Of a stretch of DNA of 64,000 nt, positions 8,674 through 17,789 are shown piece by piece. Within the stretch, counting starts at the first letter, position 1, and each line of letters begins with the position of its first letter. The notes below the pieces were generated by a model, which saw only the letters and a list, made by a program, of their open reading frames with translations, ran no database searches and was not told the origin of the DNA. Source of the stretch: CBDAQV01 sp965199335 (GTDB taxonomy: Bacteria > Pseudomonadota > Alphaproteobacteria > CALMVH01); assembly GCA_965199335.1 (NCBI GenBank), contig CBDAQZ010000003.1, forward strand, positions 1 through 64,000, read 5' to 3'. A program made the position numbers and the translations under genes.

Positions 8674-10128
8674 TCAGGAACTTAGCCCTCGCAACACCGC
8701 CGGCACCTGCCCGGCAAGATCGTCGGCGATCAATCCCGGCCCGAAAGTCCGCGCGCATTCGCCATGCATCCAGGCGCCGATGCAAGCGGCGTCCAGGGGG
8801 GAGCAGCCCTGTGCCAGCAGACCGGTGATGAACCCGGCCAGCGTATCGCCCGACCCTGCCGTAGCCAGCCAGGGCGTGGCGTTGGTATTGATGACCGTCT
8901 TGCCGTCCGGCGCGGCGACGATGGTGTCGAGGCCTTTCAGCAGCACCACCGCGCCGCATGATTTGGCGGCGGCGCGGGCCCGGTCGATCCGGCTGCCCTC
9001 GACATCGAACATGCGCTTGAACTCACCCTCGTGCGGGGTCAGCACGTGGTGTGAATCCAGGCGTTCCAGCAAATCCCTCTTCTCGCCCAGCACGGTCAGC
9101 GCGTCGGCGTCGAAGACCGCCGGTATGCCGCTGTCGATCATGCGGGCGACCACGGCCTCCAGCGCCTCGCCGACACCGCCGCCGGGGCCGACCAGCACGG
9201 CCTTCACCTTGCGGCTTTCGACCAGCAGCGACACTTCCTTCGCCCGTTCGACCGTATGGACGATCAGGCTGGGGCTCATGCTTGAATAGATCGCCTTGGT
9301 GTCAGGCGGGCATGCCACCGTCACCAGCCCTGCCCCGATCCGCTGCGCCGCGTGGCTGGCCAGCCGGCCCGCGCCCGTCATCTCACCGCCCACGACCAGC
9401 GCATGACCGCGCGCGTATTTGTTGGTGTCGCCCTTCGGCCAGGGGAAACGCTTCTGCCACACGCCCGGCCCGTTCTCCCACGTGTTGGGGCGGATCGTGG
9501 GCAGTACCGCCTCGTCGATGCCGATATCGGCGATCACGATCTCACCGCACTGCGCGGCGCCTGGCAGCAGCACATGACCCGGCTTCCTGCGGAAAAATGT
9601 AACGGTCAGGGCGGCATTGATCGCCGCGCCCAGTATCTCGCCATTGCCGCCGGAGACGCCGCTGGGCACATCGATCGACACCGTTTCGATCTCGCGGCCG
9701 TTGACCGCCTCCACGATCTTGCGAACCGCGCCGTCCAGCGGGCGATCCAGCCCCGCGCCGAACAGCGCGTCCACGATCAGCTCCTGCCCGGTCAGCAGGC
9801 TGTCGGACAGATGCTCGATCGGGCCCGGCCAGCTGGCCGCCGCCTGGGCCGCTTCGCCCTTCAGTTCTGAGGCGTGCCCCGCCAACGCCACGCGCACAGG
9901 CCAGCGACCCGCGGCCAGGATGCGCGCCACCACGAAGCCGTCGCCACCGTTATTGCCCGGGCCGCACAGAACCAGCGTCGCGCGTGGCGTATAACGGGAA
10001 ACGATGATGTCGGCGACCGCCTGGCCGGCGCGGTTCATAAGCTCGCCGAAATTCGTGCCGGCCTCGACCGTCAGCCGGTCGGCTACGGTCATTTCGGCAG
10101 GGGAGAGGAGTTCGAGTTTTGTATTCAT
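8674..10128 (-). CDS. nnr: Bifunctional NAD(P)H-hydrate epimerase / ADP-dependent dehydratase
   Basis: Repairs hydrated NADH and NADPH. The 484-residue fusion has the YjeF-type epimerase first (about 1-210, with GPGNNGGDGFVVAR) and the ribokinase-like dehydratase second (about 225-480, with LTPHEGEF and the GSGDTLAG nucleotide-binding/active-site motif). Domain order and length match the usual bacterial fusion. It lies downstream of tRNA-His on the same strand and is followed at once by the palindromic repeat copy 1. Confidence 0.95.
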   Translation of the reverse strand: MNTKLELLSPAEMTVADRLTVEAGTNFGELMNRAGQAVADIIVSRYTPRATLVLCGPGNNGGDGFVVARILAAGRWPVRVALAGHASELKGEAAQAAASWPGPIEHLSDSLLTGQELIVDALFGAGLDRPLDGAVRKIVEAVNGREIETVSIDVPSGVSGGNGEILGAAINAALTVTFFRRKPGHVLLPGAAQCGEIVIADIGIDEAVLPTIRPNTWENGPGVWQKRFPWPKGDTNKYARGHALVVGGEMTGAGRLASHAAQRIGAGLVTVACPPDTKAIYSSMSPSLIVHTVERAKEVSLLVESRKVKAVLVGPGGGVGEALEAVVARMIDSGIPAVFDADALTVLGEKRDLLERLDSHHVLTPHEGEFKRMFDVEGSRIDRARAAAKSCGAVVLLKGLDTIVAAPDGKTVINTNATPWLATAGSGDTLAGFITGLLAQGCSPLDAACIGAWMHGECARTFGPGLIADDLAGQVPAVLRGLSS

Positions 10129-10138
10129 CCGGAATAAA

Positions 10139-10214
10139 TGGGGCGACCGATGGGGATTGAACCCACGACAACTCGGACCACAACCGAGGGCTCTACCACT
10201 GAGCTACGGCCGCC
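10139..10214 (-). tRNA. tRNA-His (anticodon GUG)
   Basis: Read on the minus strand, the sequence folds into a full cloverleaf. The acceptor stem GCGGCCG/CGGTCGC has the extra G(-1):C73 pair that is the tRNA-His identity element. The anticodon stem CTCGG/CCGAG closes the loop TTGTGGT, placing anticodon GTG at 10179-10181. The T loop is TTCAATC. The 3' CCA is encoded (10139-10141). Confidence 0.97.
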
Positions 10215-10309
10215 ATACGGTCTGATGTAGCTGGCCGAAGGGGGTGAGGTCAAGTATTGCCCGCGCCCCGAACCCGTGCTTTTTAGACTTATTATCAATC
10301 GAGGCACCA

Positions 10310-11476
10310 ATGGTTCAGATTTCTTCCGCGATGTTCCGCCTGGGCACCGAGTCCGCGTTCGAGGTTCTGGCGCGCGCCCAGGCGATGATGGCGCAGGGCA
10401 AGTCGGTCGTGAACCTGTGCATCGGCCAGCCCGACTTCGCCCCGCCGCCGCAGGTGATCGAGGCAGCGCAGAAGGCGCTGGCGGACGGGCATCACGGCTA
10501 TACCGCCGCCCCCGGCATCCCGAAACTGCGCGAGGCGATCGCCGCCGACCTGCACCGCCGCTTCAACGCCGGCATCGATCCGGAAAACGTGCTGGTGACG
10601 CCAGGCAGCAAGGTGGCGCTGTTCTATACCATGCTGATGCTGGGCGAACCGGGGACGGAGATCATTTATCCCAACCCCGCCTATCCCGGCTATGAATCGA
10701 TTCTGAAATTCACCGGCGCCAAGGGCGTACCGTACCGCATTTCCGAGGAGACGGGATTTTCCTTCCACGCCGACGAGGTGCTGGAGAAGATCACGCCCGA
10801 CACCCGCCTGATCGTGCTGAACAGCCCCGCCAATCCGACCGGCGGCGTGATCGACAAGCAGCAGCTGGACGCGCTGATCGCCGGGCTGGAGGAACATCCG
10901 CACGTCGCCATCCTGTCCGACGAGATCTACAGCCGCATCGTCTATGACGGCATCCCGCACCACACGCTGCTGTCCTATCCCTCGATCCGCGACCGGCTGA
11001 TCCTGCTGGACGGGTTCAGCAAGGGTTTCGCCATGACCGGCTGGCGCCTCGGCTACGCCGTGTTTCCGCCAGTGATGGTCGAGCATGCGCGCCGCATCGC
11101 GATCAACTGCCATTCCTGCGTCACCACGTTCGTCCAGTACGGCGGCGTCGCGGCGCTGGAAGGCCCGACGGACGCGGTCGACGCCATGCTTGCCGCCTTC
11201 GACGCGCGGCGCAAGGTGATCGTCGAAGGACTGAACTCCCTGCCCGGCGTCACCTGCCGCATGCCGGCAGGCGCGTTCTACGCCTTCCCGAACGTCAGCG
11301 GCACCGGCTTCAAATCGGCGGTGCTGCAACAGCGTCTGCTCGATGAAGCCGGGGTAGCCTGCCTGTCCGGCACTAGCTTCGGCCAATACGGCGAGGGCTA
11401 CCTGCGCTTGTCCTACGCCGCCGACATCGATGTGATCCGCGAGGCGGTGGAACGCATGAGGCGGTTTTTAGGTTGA
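10310..11476 (+). CDS. PLP-dependent class I/II aminotransferase (aspartate aminotransferase-like)
   Basis: A 388-residue fold-type I aminotransferase. Visible signatures are NSPANPTGG (cofactor and substrate contact), DEIYSRIVYD and FSKGFAMTGWRLGY, in which the Lys should form the Schiff base with PLP. The length is normal. ATG 10310 was chosen because GAGG precedes it by 6 bases and the N-terminus then matches the family. The donor amino acid cannot be fixed from sequence; aspartate, alanine or an aromatic amino acid are all possible. Confidence 0.9.
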   Translation: MVQISSAMFRLGTESAFEVLARAQAMMAQGKSVVNLCIGQPDFAPPPQVIEAAQKALADGHHGYTAAPGIPKLREAIAADLHRRFNAGIDPENVLVTPGSKVALFYTMLMLGEPGTEIIYPNPAYPGYESILKFTGAKGVPYRISEETGFSFHADEVLEKITPDTRLIVLNSPANPTGGVIDKQQLDALIAGLEEHPHVAILSDEIYSRIVYDGIPHHTLLSYPSIRDRLILLDGFSKGFAMTGWRLGYAVFPPVMVEHARRIAINCHSCVTTFVQYGGVAALEGPTDAVDAMLAAFDARRKVIVEGLNSLPGVTCRMPAGAFYAFPNVSGTGFKSAVLQQRLLDEAGVACLSGTSFGQYGEGYLRLSYAADIDVIREAVERMRRFLG

Positions 11477-11523
11477 CGCCTTATTACTAAAATGTTAATT
11501 TCGAAGCATAGTGAGGAGATAAT

Positions 11524-12018
11524 ATGCTGGAATTAACCGCAATACCTTCGCAACCGTCGACAGAGATGCAAGCGTCCAAGCCAGAAAATCTAGGCTGGGG
11601 ACAAAGCTATCGATATGATATCGGCCTGCCCTGGCAGGGCGCACAACCCGCTTTCGTTTATATAGATATTACCAGCCGCGAGCCTGATTGGACTAAGTGT
11701 GTCCCGGACAAGGGTCATGGCGCCATGGTTTGTACCGTCCCCCCGCAGATCGATGTTTCTACTAAGGAAAGACGATTTGAACTTCTTCACACGCTTGAAG
11801 AGTTTGTGATGCGACGGATTGGACCATCGGATCAGGAAACGATTCTGGATTTTCTATTTCAACCCTCCATTGATGAAGGAGGTCAAACAATTCCTGCCAA
11901 TGACATTGGCATCGGCTGGTTTAAGGTTATAGAGCCTCATCAGCAAGCGGCGCTTGGAACACTTCAGGCGACTCTCTTGAACCCCAAAGACAGCAATTTG
12001 CTACAGCTAACCAGATAA
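11524..12018 (+). CDS. Unknown 164-residue protein
   Basis: No family recognised. The protein is soluble, acidic and mixed alpha/beta in appearance, with two Cys (TKCVPDK and MVCTVPP) and no signal peptide. A strong GAGGAG precedes ATG 11524, and an AT-rich segment with GTTAATT lies about 25 bp upstream, as in several other short genes here. It is less GC-rich than its neighbours and is followed after 26 bp by another unknown short gene in the same direction. Confidence 0.6.
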   Translation: MLELTAIPSQPSTEMQASKPENLGWGQSYRYDIGLPWQGAQPAFVYIDITSREPDWTKCVPDKGHGAMVCTVPPQIDVSTKERRFELLHTLEEFVMRRIGPSDQETILDFLFQPSIDEGGQTIPANDIGIGWFKVIEPHQQAALGTLQATLLNPKDSNLLQLTR

Positions 12019-12044
12019 TCCATTTTGTTAGAGAAAGCAGAAGA

Positions 12045-12290
12045 ATGAGTGAAACGAACAACTCACGCCTTGTGAACACCCCGGATGCCCAGCCTGAACC
12101 GGCAATGGCTTTCCAGACCATTCTGGCGCTTGGTGCGCCGGGAATTAAGGTAGTCCCCGCCCTTCCCGCCTTTAAGCACTCGACTACCTCCTTTACCGAG
12201 CGGCAGGTGCTGGCAGCCACGACATCGGATGTTGAAAAAGCGTTCGGGTCCCGCGGGGCATTCTTCGAGCAGTTGGGTTCGGTTCCCTGA
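12045..12290 (+). CDS. Unknown 81-residue protein
   Basis: A small protein with a polar N-terminus and the central segment MAFQTILALGAPGIKVVPALP, which is hydrophobic but broken by prolines. No known domain. It follows the 11524 gene closely, so the two may be co-transcribed, and lies 82 bp before glnB. AGAAAGCAGAAGA is the only weak ribosome-binding signal. Function unknown. Confidence 0.5.
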   Translation: MSETNNSRLVNTPDAQPEPAMAFQTILALGAPGIKVVPALPAFKHSTTSFTERQVLAATTSDVEKAFGSRGAFFEQLGSVP

Positions 12291-12372
12291 AATCATAATC
12301 GGGCAATAGTATCGGATCGGGATTGAATCCGTATCGACACGGCGCGCGTCCTGATTTATCCCTGTCCTCACC

Positions 12373-12711
12373 ATGAAAAAACTGGAAGCAGTCATCAAGC
12401 CGTTCAAGCTCGACGATGTGAAGGAAGCCCTTCACGGAATCGGCGTACAGGGCCTGACGGTGATCGAGGTCAAGGGATTCGGCCGCCAGAAGGGCCATAC
12501 GGAGCTGTATCGCGGCGCTGAATACGTCGTCGACTTCCTGCCCAAGGTCAAGATCGAGCTGGTGCTCGAGGATGACCTGGTGGAACGCGCCATCGAGGCG
12601 ATCCAGCAGGCCGCCTTCACCGGCCGCATCGGCGACGGAAAGATTTTCATATCGGCAATAGAAGAAGTCGTCCGCATTAGAACGGGCGAACGGGGAGCGA
12701 ACGCTATCTGA
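12373..12711 (+). CDS. glnB: Nitrogen regulatory protein PII
   Basis: A trimeric signalling protein that senses 2-oxoglutarate, ATP/ADP and glutamine status. The 112-residue length is exact for the family. The T-loop ELYRGAEYVV carries Tyr51, the classical uridylylation site, and the C-terminal signature RIRTGERG is present. glnA follows 48 bp later in the same direction, the usual alphaproteobacterial glnBA arrangement. No clear NtrC site was found upstream. Confidence 0.97.
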   Translation: MKKLEAVIKPFKLDDVKEALHGIGVQGLTVIEVKGFGRQKGHTELYRGAEYVVDFLPKVKIELVLEDDLVERAIEAIQQAAFTGRIGDGKIFISAIEEVVRIRTGERGANAI

Positions 12712-12759
12712 GCGGTGCCTTGCAACGAACAACGGAACCGACCAGGAGGATTTAGGGGA

Positions 12760-14169
12760 ATGTCTGACGCTAAAAAAGTGATGGATCTGATCAAGGAGCA
12801 CGACGCCAAGTACGTGAACCTCCGCTTCACCGACCTCAAGGGCAAGATGCAGCAGACGTCGCAGCACGTCGCCACCATCGACGAGGATGTGTTCAAGGAC
12901 GGCATCATGTTCGACGGCTCGTCGATCGCCGGCTGGAAGGCGATCAACGAATCCGACATGATCCTGAAGCTTGACGCAGGCACGGCGGTCATGGACCCCT
13001 TCGCGGCGCAGCCCTCGATCAACGTGTTCTGCGACGTGTTCGAGCCCTCGACCGGCAAGAACTACACCCGCGACCCGCGCTCGATCGCCAAGGCGGCCGA
13101 GGCTTACGGCCTGTCCGCCGGTATCTGCGACACGATCTATTTCGGTCCGGAAGCCGAGTTCTTCGTGTTCGACGACGTGCGCTACGACGTGCAGATGAAC
13201 GGAAACTTCTTCAAGGTGAACAGCGAGGAAGGCCCGTACAACACGGGGCGCGAGGATAGCAACGGCAACCTGGCCCACCGTCCCCGCGTCAAGGGCGGCT
13301 ACTTCCCGGTCGCCCCGATGGACAGCGGTGTCGACCTGCGCGCCGAGATGGTCACGGTCATGGCCGAGATGGGCGTCGATGTCGAAAAGCACCACCACGA
13401 GGTCGCGCCGTCGCAGCACGAGCTGGGGATCAAGTTCGCGCCGCTGGTGAAATGCGCCGACAACATGCAGATCTACAAATACGTCGTGCACAACGTGGCG
13501 CAGGCCTACGGCAAGACGGCGACCTTCATGCCCAAGCCCGTCTTCGGCGACAACGGTTCGGGCATGCACTGCCACCAGTCGCTGTGGAAGGACGGCAAGG
13601 CCCTGTTCGCGGGCGACGGCTATGCCGGCCTGTCGGAGATGTGCCTGTTCTACATCGGCGGCATCATCAAGCACGCCAAGGCGCTGAACGCGATCACCAA
13701 TCCGCTGACCAACAGCTACAAGCGCCTGGTCCCGGGCTACGAGGCGCCGGTACTGCTGGCCTATTCCTCGCGCAACCGGTCGGCCTCGTGCCGCATCCCG
13801 TACGTGACGAACCCGAAGGCCAAGCGCGTCGAGGTGCGTTTCCCCGATCCGGGCGCGAACCCGTATCTGGCGTTCGCGGCGATGCTCATGGCCGGCCTCG
13901 ACGGTATCCAGAACAAGATCCATCCGGGCGAGCCGATGGACAAGGACCTGTACCACCTGCCCCCCGACGAGCTGGCCAAGGTGCCGACCGTCTGCGGATC
14001 CCTGCGCGACGCGTTGAACGCCCTGAAGGCGGACCACGAGTTCCTGTTGAAAGGCGACGTGTTCGGCAAGGACATGATCGACTCCTACATCGACCTGAAG
14101 ATGGAGGAAGTGATGGCGTACGAAACGACGCCGCACCCGATCGAATACGACATGTACTATTCGGTTTGA
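12760..14169 (+). CDS. glnA: Glutamine synthetase, type I
   Basis: Makes glutamine from glutamate, ammonia and ATP; normally a dodecamer. The 469-residue length is typical. MFDGSSIAGW, the catalytic motifs KHHHEVAPSQHE and GSGMHCHQS, and the late DLYHLPPDE with the conserved Tyr398 (adenylylation site) are all present, so this is a GS-I-beta enzyme that GlnE should regulate. AGGAGG at 12744 and AGGGG just before ATG 12760 support the start. Confidence 0.98.
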   Translation: MSDAKKVMDLIKEHDAKYVNLRFTDLKGKMQQTSQHVATIDEDVFKDGIMFDGSSIAGWKAINESDMILKLDAGTAVMDPFAAQPSINVFCDVFEPSTGKNYTRDPRSIAKAAEAYGLSAGICDTIYFGPEAEFFVFDDVRYDVQMNGNFFKVNSEEGPYNTGREDSNGNLAHRPRVKGGYFPVAPMDSGVDLRAEMVTVMAEMGVDVEKHHHEVAPSQHELGIKFAPLVKCADNMQIYKYVVHNVAQAYGKTATFMPKPVFGDNGSGMHCHQSLWKDGKALFAGDGYAGLSEMCLFYIGGIIKHAKALNAITNPLTNSYKRLVPGYEAPVLLAYSSRNRSASCRIPYVTNPKAKRVEVRFPDPGANPYLAFAAMLMAGLDGIQNKIHPGEPMDKDLYHLPPDELAKVPTVCGSLRDALNALKADHEFLLKGDVFGKDMIDSYIDLKMEEVMAYETTPHPIEYDMYYSV

Positions 14170-14181
14170 TGTTTGCTCACT

Positions 14182-14271
14182 GTCATTCCGGATGGGCATG
14201 CCCATCCGGAATCCATACGGTGCCTAAGCGGTGATATGCGCATGGATTCCGGCGCTTCGCGCCGGAATGAC
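14182..14271. repeat. Dispersed palindromic element, copy 2 (REP/BIME-like)
   Basis: A 90-bp element from GTCATTCC to GGAATGAC. The left hairpin is ATTCCGGATGGGC/GCCCATCCGGAAT and the right hairpin ATTCCGGCGC/GCGCCGGAAT, both perfect, linked by CCATACGG...CATGG. It lies 12 bp after the glnA stop and 13 bp before the lipoprotein start, so it may serve as the glnA 3' structure. Related to copies at 8588 and 37216. Confidence 0.9.
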
Positions 14272-14284
14272 AATCAAGGTTGAA

Positions 14285-14578
14285 ATGAAAAAATATCTCC
14301 CTCTTTGCCTGCTGCTCCTCGCCACCGCTTGCGCCCCGATCTATACGCCGGCGACCGAATGGTATTCGGACCAGACTGACGATACGTTCCGCCCCGACCT
14401 TACGGCGTGCGTGCAGCAGTTCGATCCCGATCACATTTCCGAAATGGACGATGACGGCGAATACGAGCCAAGCGGCCTGTTCGTCGATACCGCCCGCACC
14501 CAGGCGGTCGTCAGCTGCATGGAGGCCAAGGGCTGGGATGCCGATGGTTGGGACTGGTACAGCGGCCCCTTGCGCTAG
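14285..14578 (+). CDS. Small predicted lipoprotein
   Basis: A 97-residue protein with the signal sequence MKKYLPLCLLLLATAC; LATAC is a lipobox, so the mature protein should begin at a lipidated Cys16. The mature part is short, acidic and Trp/Tyr-rich, with two further Cys (TACVQQ and VSCMEAKG) that could pair. No known domain. The start directly follows palindromic repeat copy 2 with no strong ribosome-binding site. Confidence 0.7.
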   Translation: MKKYLPLCLLLLATACAPIYTPATEWYSDQTDDTFRPDLTACVQQFDPDHISEMDDDGEYEPSGLFVDTARTQAVVSCMEAKGWDADGWDWYSGPLR

Positions 14579-14642
14579 TCCGCCATACTGATGCCACGAG
14601 GGCGGGTTTCCATCGGGCTTCCTCACAGGCGGACCCAGGACC

Positions 14643-15038
14643 ATGATACGGCCCGAATGCCACGAAACGCAGCGTCTCAAACTTGCCTCGGGCCTTGTCG
14701 CGCTGGGCGTTACCCTCGCCTGCCTGGGCACCGGGCACGATCGTTGGGCGGGTGTCGCGGCGGCCTATGCGGCGTCCCTGCTGATGCGGCCATCGGAGCG
14801 GATGGCGGCGCTTCTCTCTGTAAAGCCTCAAGGCAGGATGGTGGGACTGGTGGGTTTCACCGCAGCGGGATGGATCGCCGAGTACGCCGGCATCAAGTCG
14901 GGGCATGGCGTTGCCGGAACGGTCGTCAACTGCCTGACAAGTATCTACGCCACGCATATGCTGCCGGCCAGATCGGAACTGCGGGAAATGCTTAGGCTGC
15001 CATCTTCCTTTACCGGGGCGAAGCCCCAGCAGGACTGA
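14643..15038 (+). CDS. Small membrane protein, unknown
   Basis: A 131-residue protein with probable membrane helices at about 13-30, 34-47 and 65-82 (GLVGFTAAGWIAEYAG) and a basic tail. AGGACC precedes ATG 14643. No family recognised. It ends 4 bp before the stop of a convergent short gene. Confidence 0.55.
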   Translation: MIRPECHETQRLKLASGLVALGVTLACLGTGHDRWAGVAAAYAASLLMRPSERMAALLSVKPQGRMVGLVGFTAAGWIAEYAGIKSGHGVAGTVVNCLTSIYATHMLPARSELREMLRLPSSFTGAKPQQD

Positions 15039-15042
15039 CTGC

Positions 15043-15222
15043 TTAGAGCTTGCGCGGCGCCAGGGCGGCCGGGCGCGGCGGCGCCTCGCGCTCGTAGTGA
15101 TCGGCGATGCGCTTCAGGCTGACGGCGATCGAGTACGCCACCTGTTGTTCTTCCGAACGCCCCTTCTCCGCATCGGTCGCGGCGGGTTCGAGATCCGAGA
15201 TAACCAGATTGTGCGATGTCAT
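15043..15222 (-). CDS. Unknown 59-residue protein
   Basis: A short polar protein with a central helical segment (EEQQVAYSIAVSLKRIADHYE) and a Pro/Ala-rich basic tail. ATG 15222 is preferred over an in-frame ATG at 15246 because GGAAG lies at a suitable distance. It is divergent from the Hsp70-like gene. No family recognised. Confidence 0.5.
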   Translation of the reverse strand: MTSHNLVISDLEPAATDAEKGRSEEQQVAYSIAVSLKRIADHYEREAPPRPAALAPRKL

Positions 15223-15332
15223 GCTTCCAAGACTAGACCATTGCACGACGCTGGCAATGCTTATTCCGTCTCTGGCCTTCGCGCCGTAAACCGGCTATAC
15301 GCAACGCCCCACGACCCCAATGGAGAGTTGCC

Positions 15333-16589
15333 TTGGTTTGCGGCATCGATTTCGGCACATCCAATTCGACGGTGGGACTGGCGTCCGGCGGCGTGGCGCG
15401 GCTGATCCCGCTGGAGGGCGAGAACGTCACCCTGCCCAGCGCCGTGTTCTACGATTTGGAAGATCACCTGACCCGCTTCGGCCGCGATGCCGTGGCGGCC
15501 TATACCGCGCATCACGATGGCCGGCTGCTGCGATCGCTCAAAAGCATCCTCGGCTCCAACCTGATCGAGGATACCACTCTGGTCGGCACGCGCTCGCTGT
15601 CGTTCAAGGCGGTTATCGGTACGTTCGTAAGGTATTTGAAGGCGCAGGCGGAAGCGGCTGCTGGCAAGACGCTGACCCAGGTCGTCATCGGCAGGCCCGT
15701 GCATTTCGTCGATGGCGACGACGACGCGGATGGCCAGGCGCAGGACCAGATGGAGCAGATCGTCCGTGCGGCGGGGTTCCATGACGTGCTGTTCCAGTAC
15801 GAACCGGTCGCTGCCGCGTTGAGCTACGAGTTGGAGGTACCCCGCGAGGAGCTGGTGCTGGTGGCCGATATCGGCGGCGGCACGTCGGATTTCTCGCTAG
15901 TGCGTGTCGGACCCGGGCGGCGCGGAAAGCAGGACCGGCGTGAGGATATACTGGCCAATGCCGGCGTCCATGTCGGCGGCACCGACCTCGATACGCGCCT
16001 GAGCCTCGGCCAGGTGATGCCCTTGCTGGGCCACGGTTCGCGCATGCGCCTCAGCAACGGCGGCGAGGTCGCGGTGCCGACATCATATTACTACGACCTC
16101 GCCACCTGGCACCGCATCGTCTTCCTCTACACGCACAAGTTCATGGCCGAACTGAACAATGTCGAGCGGATATCGCTGTCCCCCGACCTGATCCGCCGTT
16201 TTGCCGAGGTCGTGCGGGAACGGCAAGGACATCGGCTGGCAGGCAGCGTCGAGGCGGCCAAGGTAGGCCTTTCGGACACGGACAGCCAGGCCATCGATCT
16301 GGATTTCATCGAGGAAGGATTGCACGCCCTTGCCAGCCGCGCCGGGTTCGAAGCCTCCATCACCCGGGAACTGGACTCGATCGAACGCACGATAGCGGGC
16401 ATCCTGGCGGATGCCGGAATCGGTGCCTCGGATGTCAGCGCGGTATTCCTGACCGGCGGCTCGACCGCAGTACCCTCGGTCTTCAGCGCCTGTACACGCC
16501 TGCTGCCCGATAGCCGCATCGTTGAGGGAGACAAATTCGGCAGCGTTGGCCTGGGTCTGGTGCTGGATGCACAGAACAGGTTCGCTTAG
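15333..16589 (+). CDS. Hsp70-family protein (YegD-like)
   Basis: A 418-residue actin-fold ATPase. GIDFGTSNSTVG is the first phosphate loop, ADIGGGTSDFS the second and FLTGGSTAVP the adenosine-binding segment. It has only the nucleotide-binding fold and lacks the peptide-binding domain of DnaK, which is the YegD layout. The start is probably TTG 15333, with GGAGAG 6 bp upstream. No DnaJ or GrpE gene is near. Its client or partner is unknown. Confidence 0.9.
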   Translation: MVCGIDFGTSNSTVGLASGGVARLIPLEGENVTLPSAVFYDLEDHLTRFGRDAVAAYTAHHDGRLLRSLKSILGSNLIEDTTLVGTRSLSFKAVIGTFVRYLKAQAEAAAGKTLTQVVIGRPVHFVDGDDDADGQAQDQMEQIVRAAGFHDVLFQYEPVAAALSYELEVPREELVLVADIGGGTSDFSLVRVGPGRRGKQDRREDILANAGVHVGGTDLDTRLSLGQVMPLLGHGSRMRLSNGGEVAVPTSYYYDLATWHRIVFLYTHKFMAELNNVERISLSPDLIRRFAEVVRERQGHRLAGSVEAAKVGLSDTDSQAIDLDFIEEGLHALASRAGFEASITRELDSIERTIAGILADAGIGASDVSAVFLTGGSTAVPSVFSACTRLLPDSRIVEGDKFGSVGLGLVLDAQNRFA

Positions 16590-16664
16590 CAGTTTTTATA
16601 AGATTTTTATTTGCGTCCGAATTCTAAATAAGTTATTAATTATATATAAATCATGGAGATTATC

Positions 16665-16906
16665 ATGCGTCCAAGTCAAAAGGTCCCGTTTATTGCCTCG
16701 CTTCTTCTTGCTCTGCAGGCTTGGCCCCGCAGCATGCCGAAGCCCTGCAGGGTCCCATAAATCCAAAGCATTTCGATAAGCGCTCGCTTCGTGCGCCGGA
16801 TACCGCGCCGGCCGAAAATCCTCTCGAAACAGCCGCTGCGGTTGCCTTGGCCATGCTGCCAGTCGGTGTGGTCGTTGCAATGGAAAGCTTTCGGCCAGGT
16901 CGCTAA
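16665..16906 (+). pseudogene. Small secreted-protein gene interrupted by a frameshift
   Basis: ATG 16665, preceded by GGAG, opens MRPSQKVPFIASLLLALQ, a convincing signal-peptide start, but this frame stops at about 16760. A second frame takes over near 16718 with GLAPQHAEALQGP and runs to TAA at 16906. Joined, they give a normal export signal with an ALA-like cleavage site and a mature ~60-residue protein ending in a hydrophobic helix. A one-base indel near 16710-16722 would explain the break. Alternatively only the second frame is used, from a TTG at 16721. Confidence 0.45.
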
Positions 16907-17268
16907 TCCACCGCCCGCTTCTTGTGATCGGGCCCTAACGCGACATAGGTATACGTACCCTCGGTCACCTTGAACGGTTCTGGGCTGCTCAGGCGGCGGA
17001 CATAGGTTTCGATGTGCACCGCGATCGAGGTGGTGCCGACCCTGACCACTTCGGCGTAGCAGCTGATCTCGTCCCCCACCAGGACCGGCTTGTGGAACTT
17101 GATCGCCTCGATGCCGATGGTTACCACCCGACCCTTGGCGCGTTGCGCCGCGACGGAGCCGCCGGCCATGTCCATCAGGCTCAGCAGCCAGCCACCGAAA
17201 ATATCGCCGGCCGAGTTGGTATCCTTGGGCATGGCGAACATGCGAAGCGCGGGGATTCTGGTGTCCAT
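16903..17268 (-). CDS. Acyl-CoA thioesterase, YciA-like hotdog protein
   Basis: A 121-residue single-hotdog protein. PKDTNSAGDIFGGWLLSLMD is the catalytic and substrate-binding signature of the YciA/BACH-type thioesterases, which release free acids from acyl-CoA. The length is normal and there is no signal peptide. Its stop overlaps that of the preceding convergent small gene. The start ATG 17268 lies next to an AT-rich spacer shared with the divergent gene at 17388. Confidence 0.9.
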   Translation of the reverse strand: MDTRIPALRMFAMPKDTNSAGDIFGGWLLSLMDMAGGSVAAQRAKGRVVTIGIEAIKFHKPVLVGDEISCYAEVVRVGTTSIAVHIETYVRRLSSPEPFKVTEGTYTYVALGPDHKKRAVD

Positions 17269-17387
17269 GCCGCTTATATATTGCGTTTATTGCATAATGC
17301 GAAGCGATACGGTCGGTACACAAACCATTTGATTTCGCATTTAAACTAAGCCATCATCTTTACATAAAATTAACTAAAGGAATTACC

Positions 17388-17789
17388 ATGTCCGGATGGC
17401 GCATGCTTGGCTGGCTAGATACCCAGCGAACCCAGGTTCTTCCTGTTTCGACAGGAACTGCCCACGAAACGCAGTATATCACCCAGCCATGCGCCGAAGC
17501 GGGCAGCCTGAAGGTTCGCACCGATTATATATGCACTGTCGGTAGCAGTGTCCGTATACCTGGCCAGTTCGACGTAATCAGCAACGATGGGCAGACGGAG
17601 AGCTTTATCGGCGACCCGGTATCCTACGCCCGGGGCGTGGATATGCTGAATACGATCGACGCCCACCTGAACGCTACCCATAGTGGCATCGGCAATTATC
17701 TTGACGGCAAAACATACGATGCGTCGCAGTCGTTGAAAGCCGCGAACAGGTACGTCGCCGGCAACGGCCTGGAAACGGCCTCTCCCTAA
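17388..17789 (+). CDS. Unknown 133-residue protein
   Basis: No domain recognised. It is soluble and polar, with two Cys (ITQPCAEAG and DYICTVGS) and an N-terminal MLGWLDTQRTQ. An AT-rich leader with ATTAACTAAAGG (17369-17380) directly precedes the ATG, the same layout as the genes at 18485 and 33083. It ends overlapping the stop of the Sel1-repeat gene by 3 bp. A phage or export origin is not indicated. Confidence 0.55.
   Translation: MSGWRMLGWLDTQRTQVLPVSTGTAHETQYITQPCAEAGSLKVRTDYICTVGSSVRIPGQFDVISNDGQTESFIGDPVSYARGVDMLNTIDAHLNATHSGIGNYLDGKTYDASQSLKAANRYVAGNGLETASP

Noticed and set aside
12193..14205. 670-codon open frame on the minus strand across glnB and glnA
   Set aside because: It is antisense to two fully supported genes, has His/Arg/Val-rich composition typical of an antisense shadow, and matches no family.
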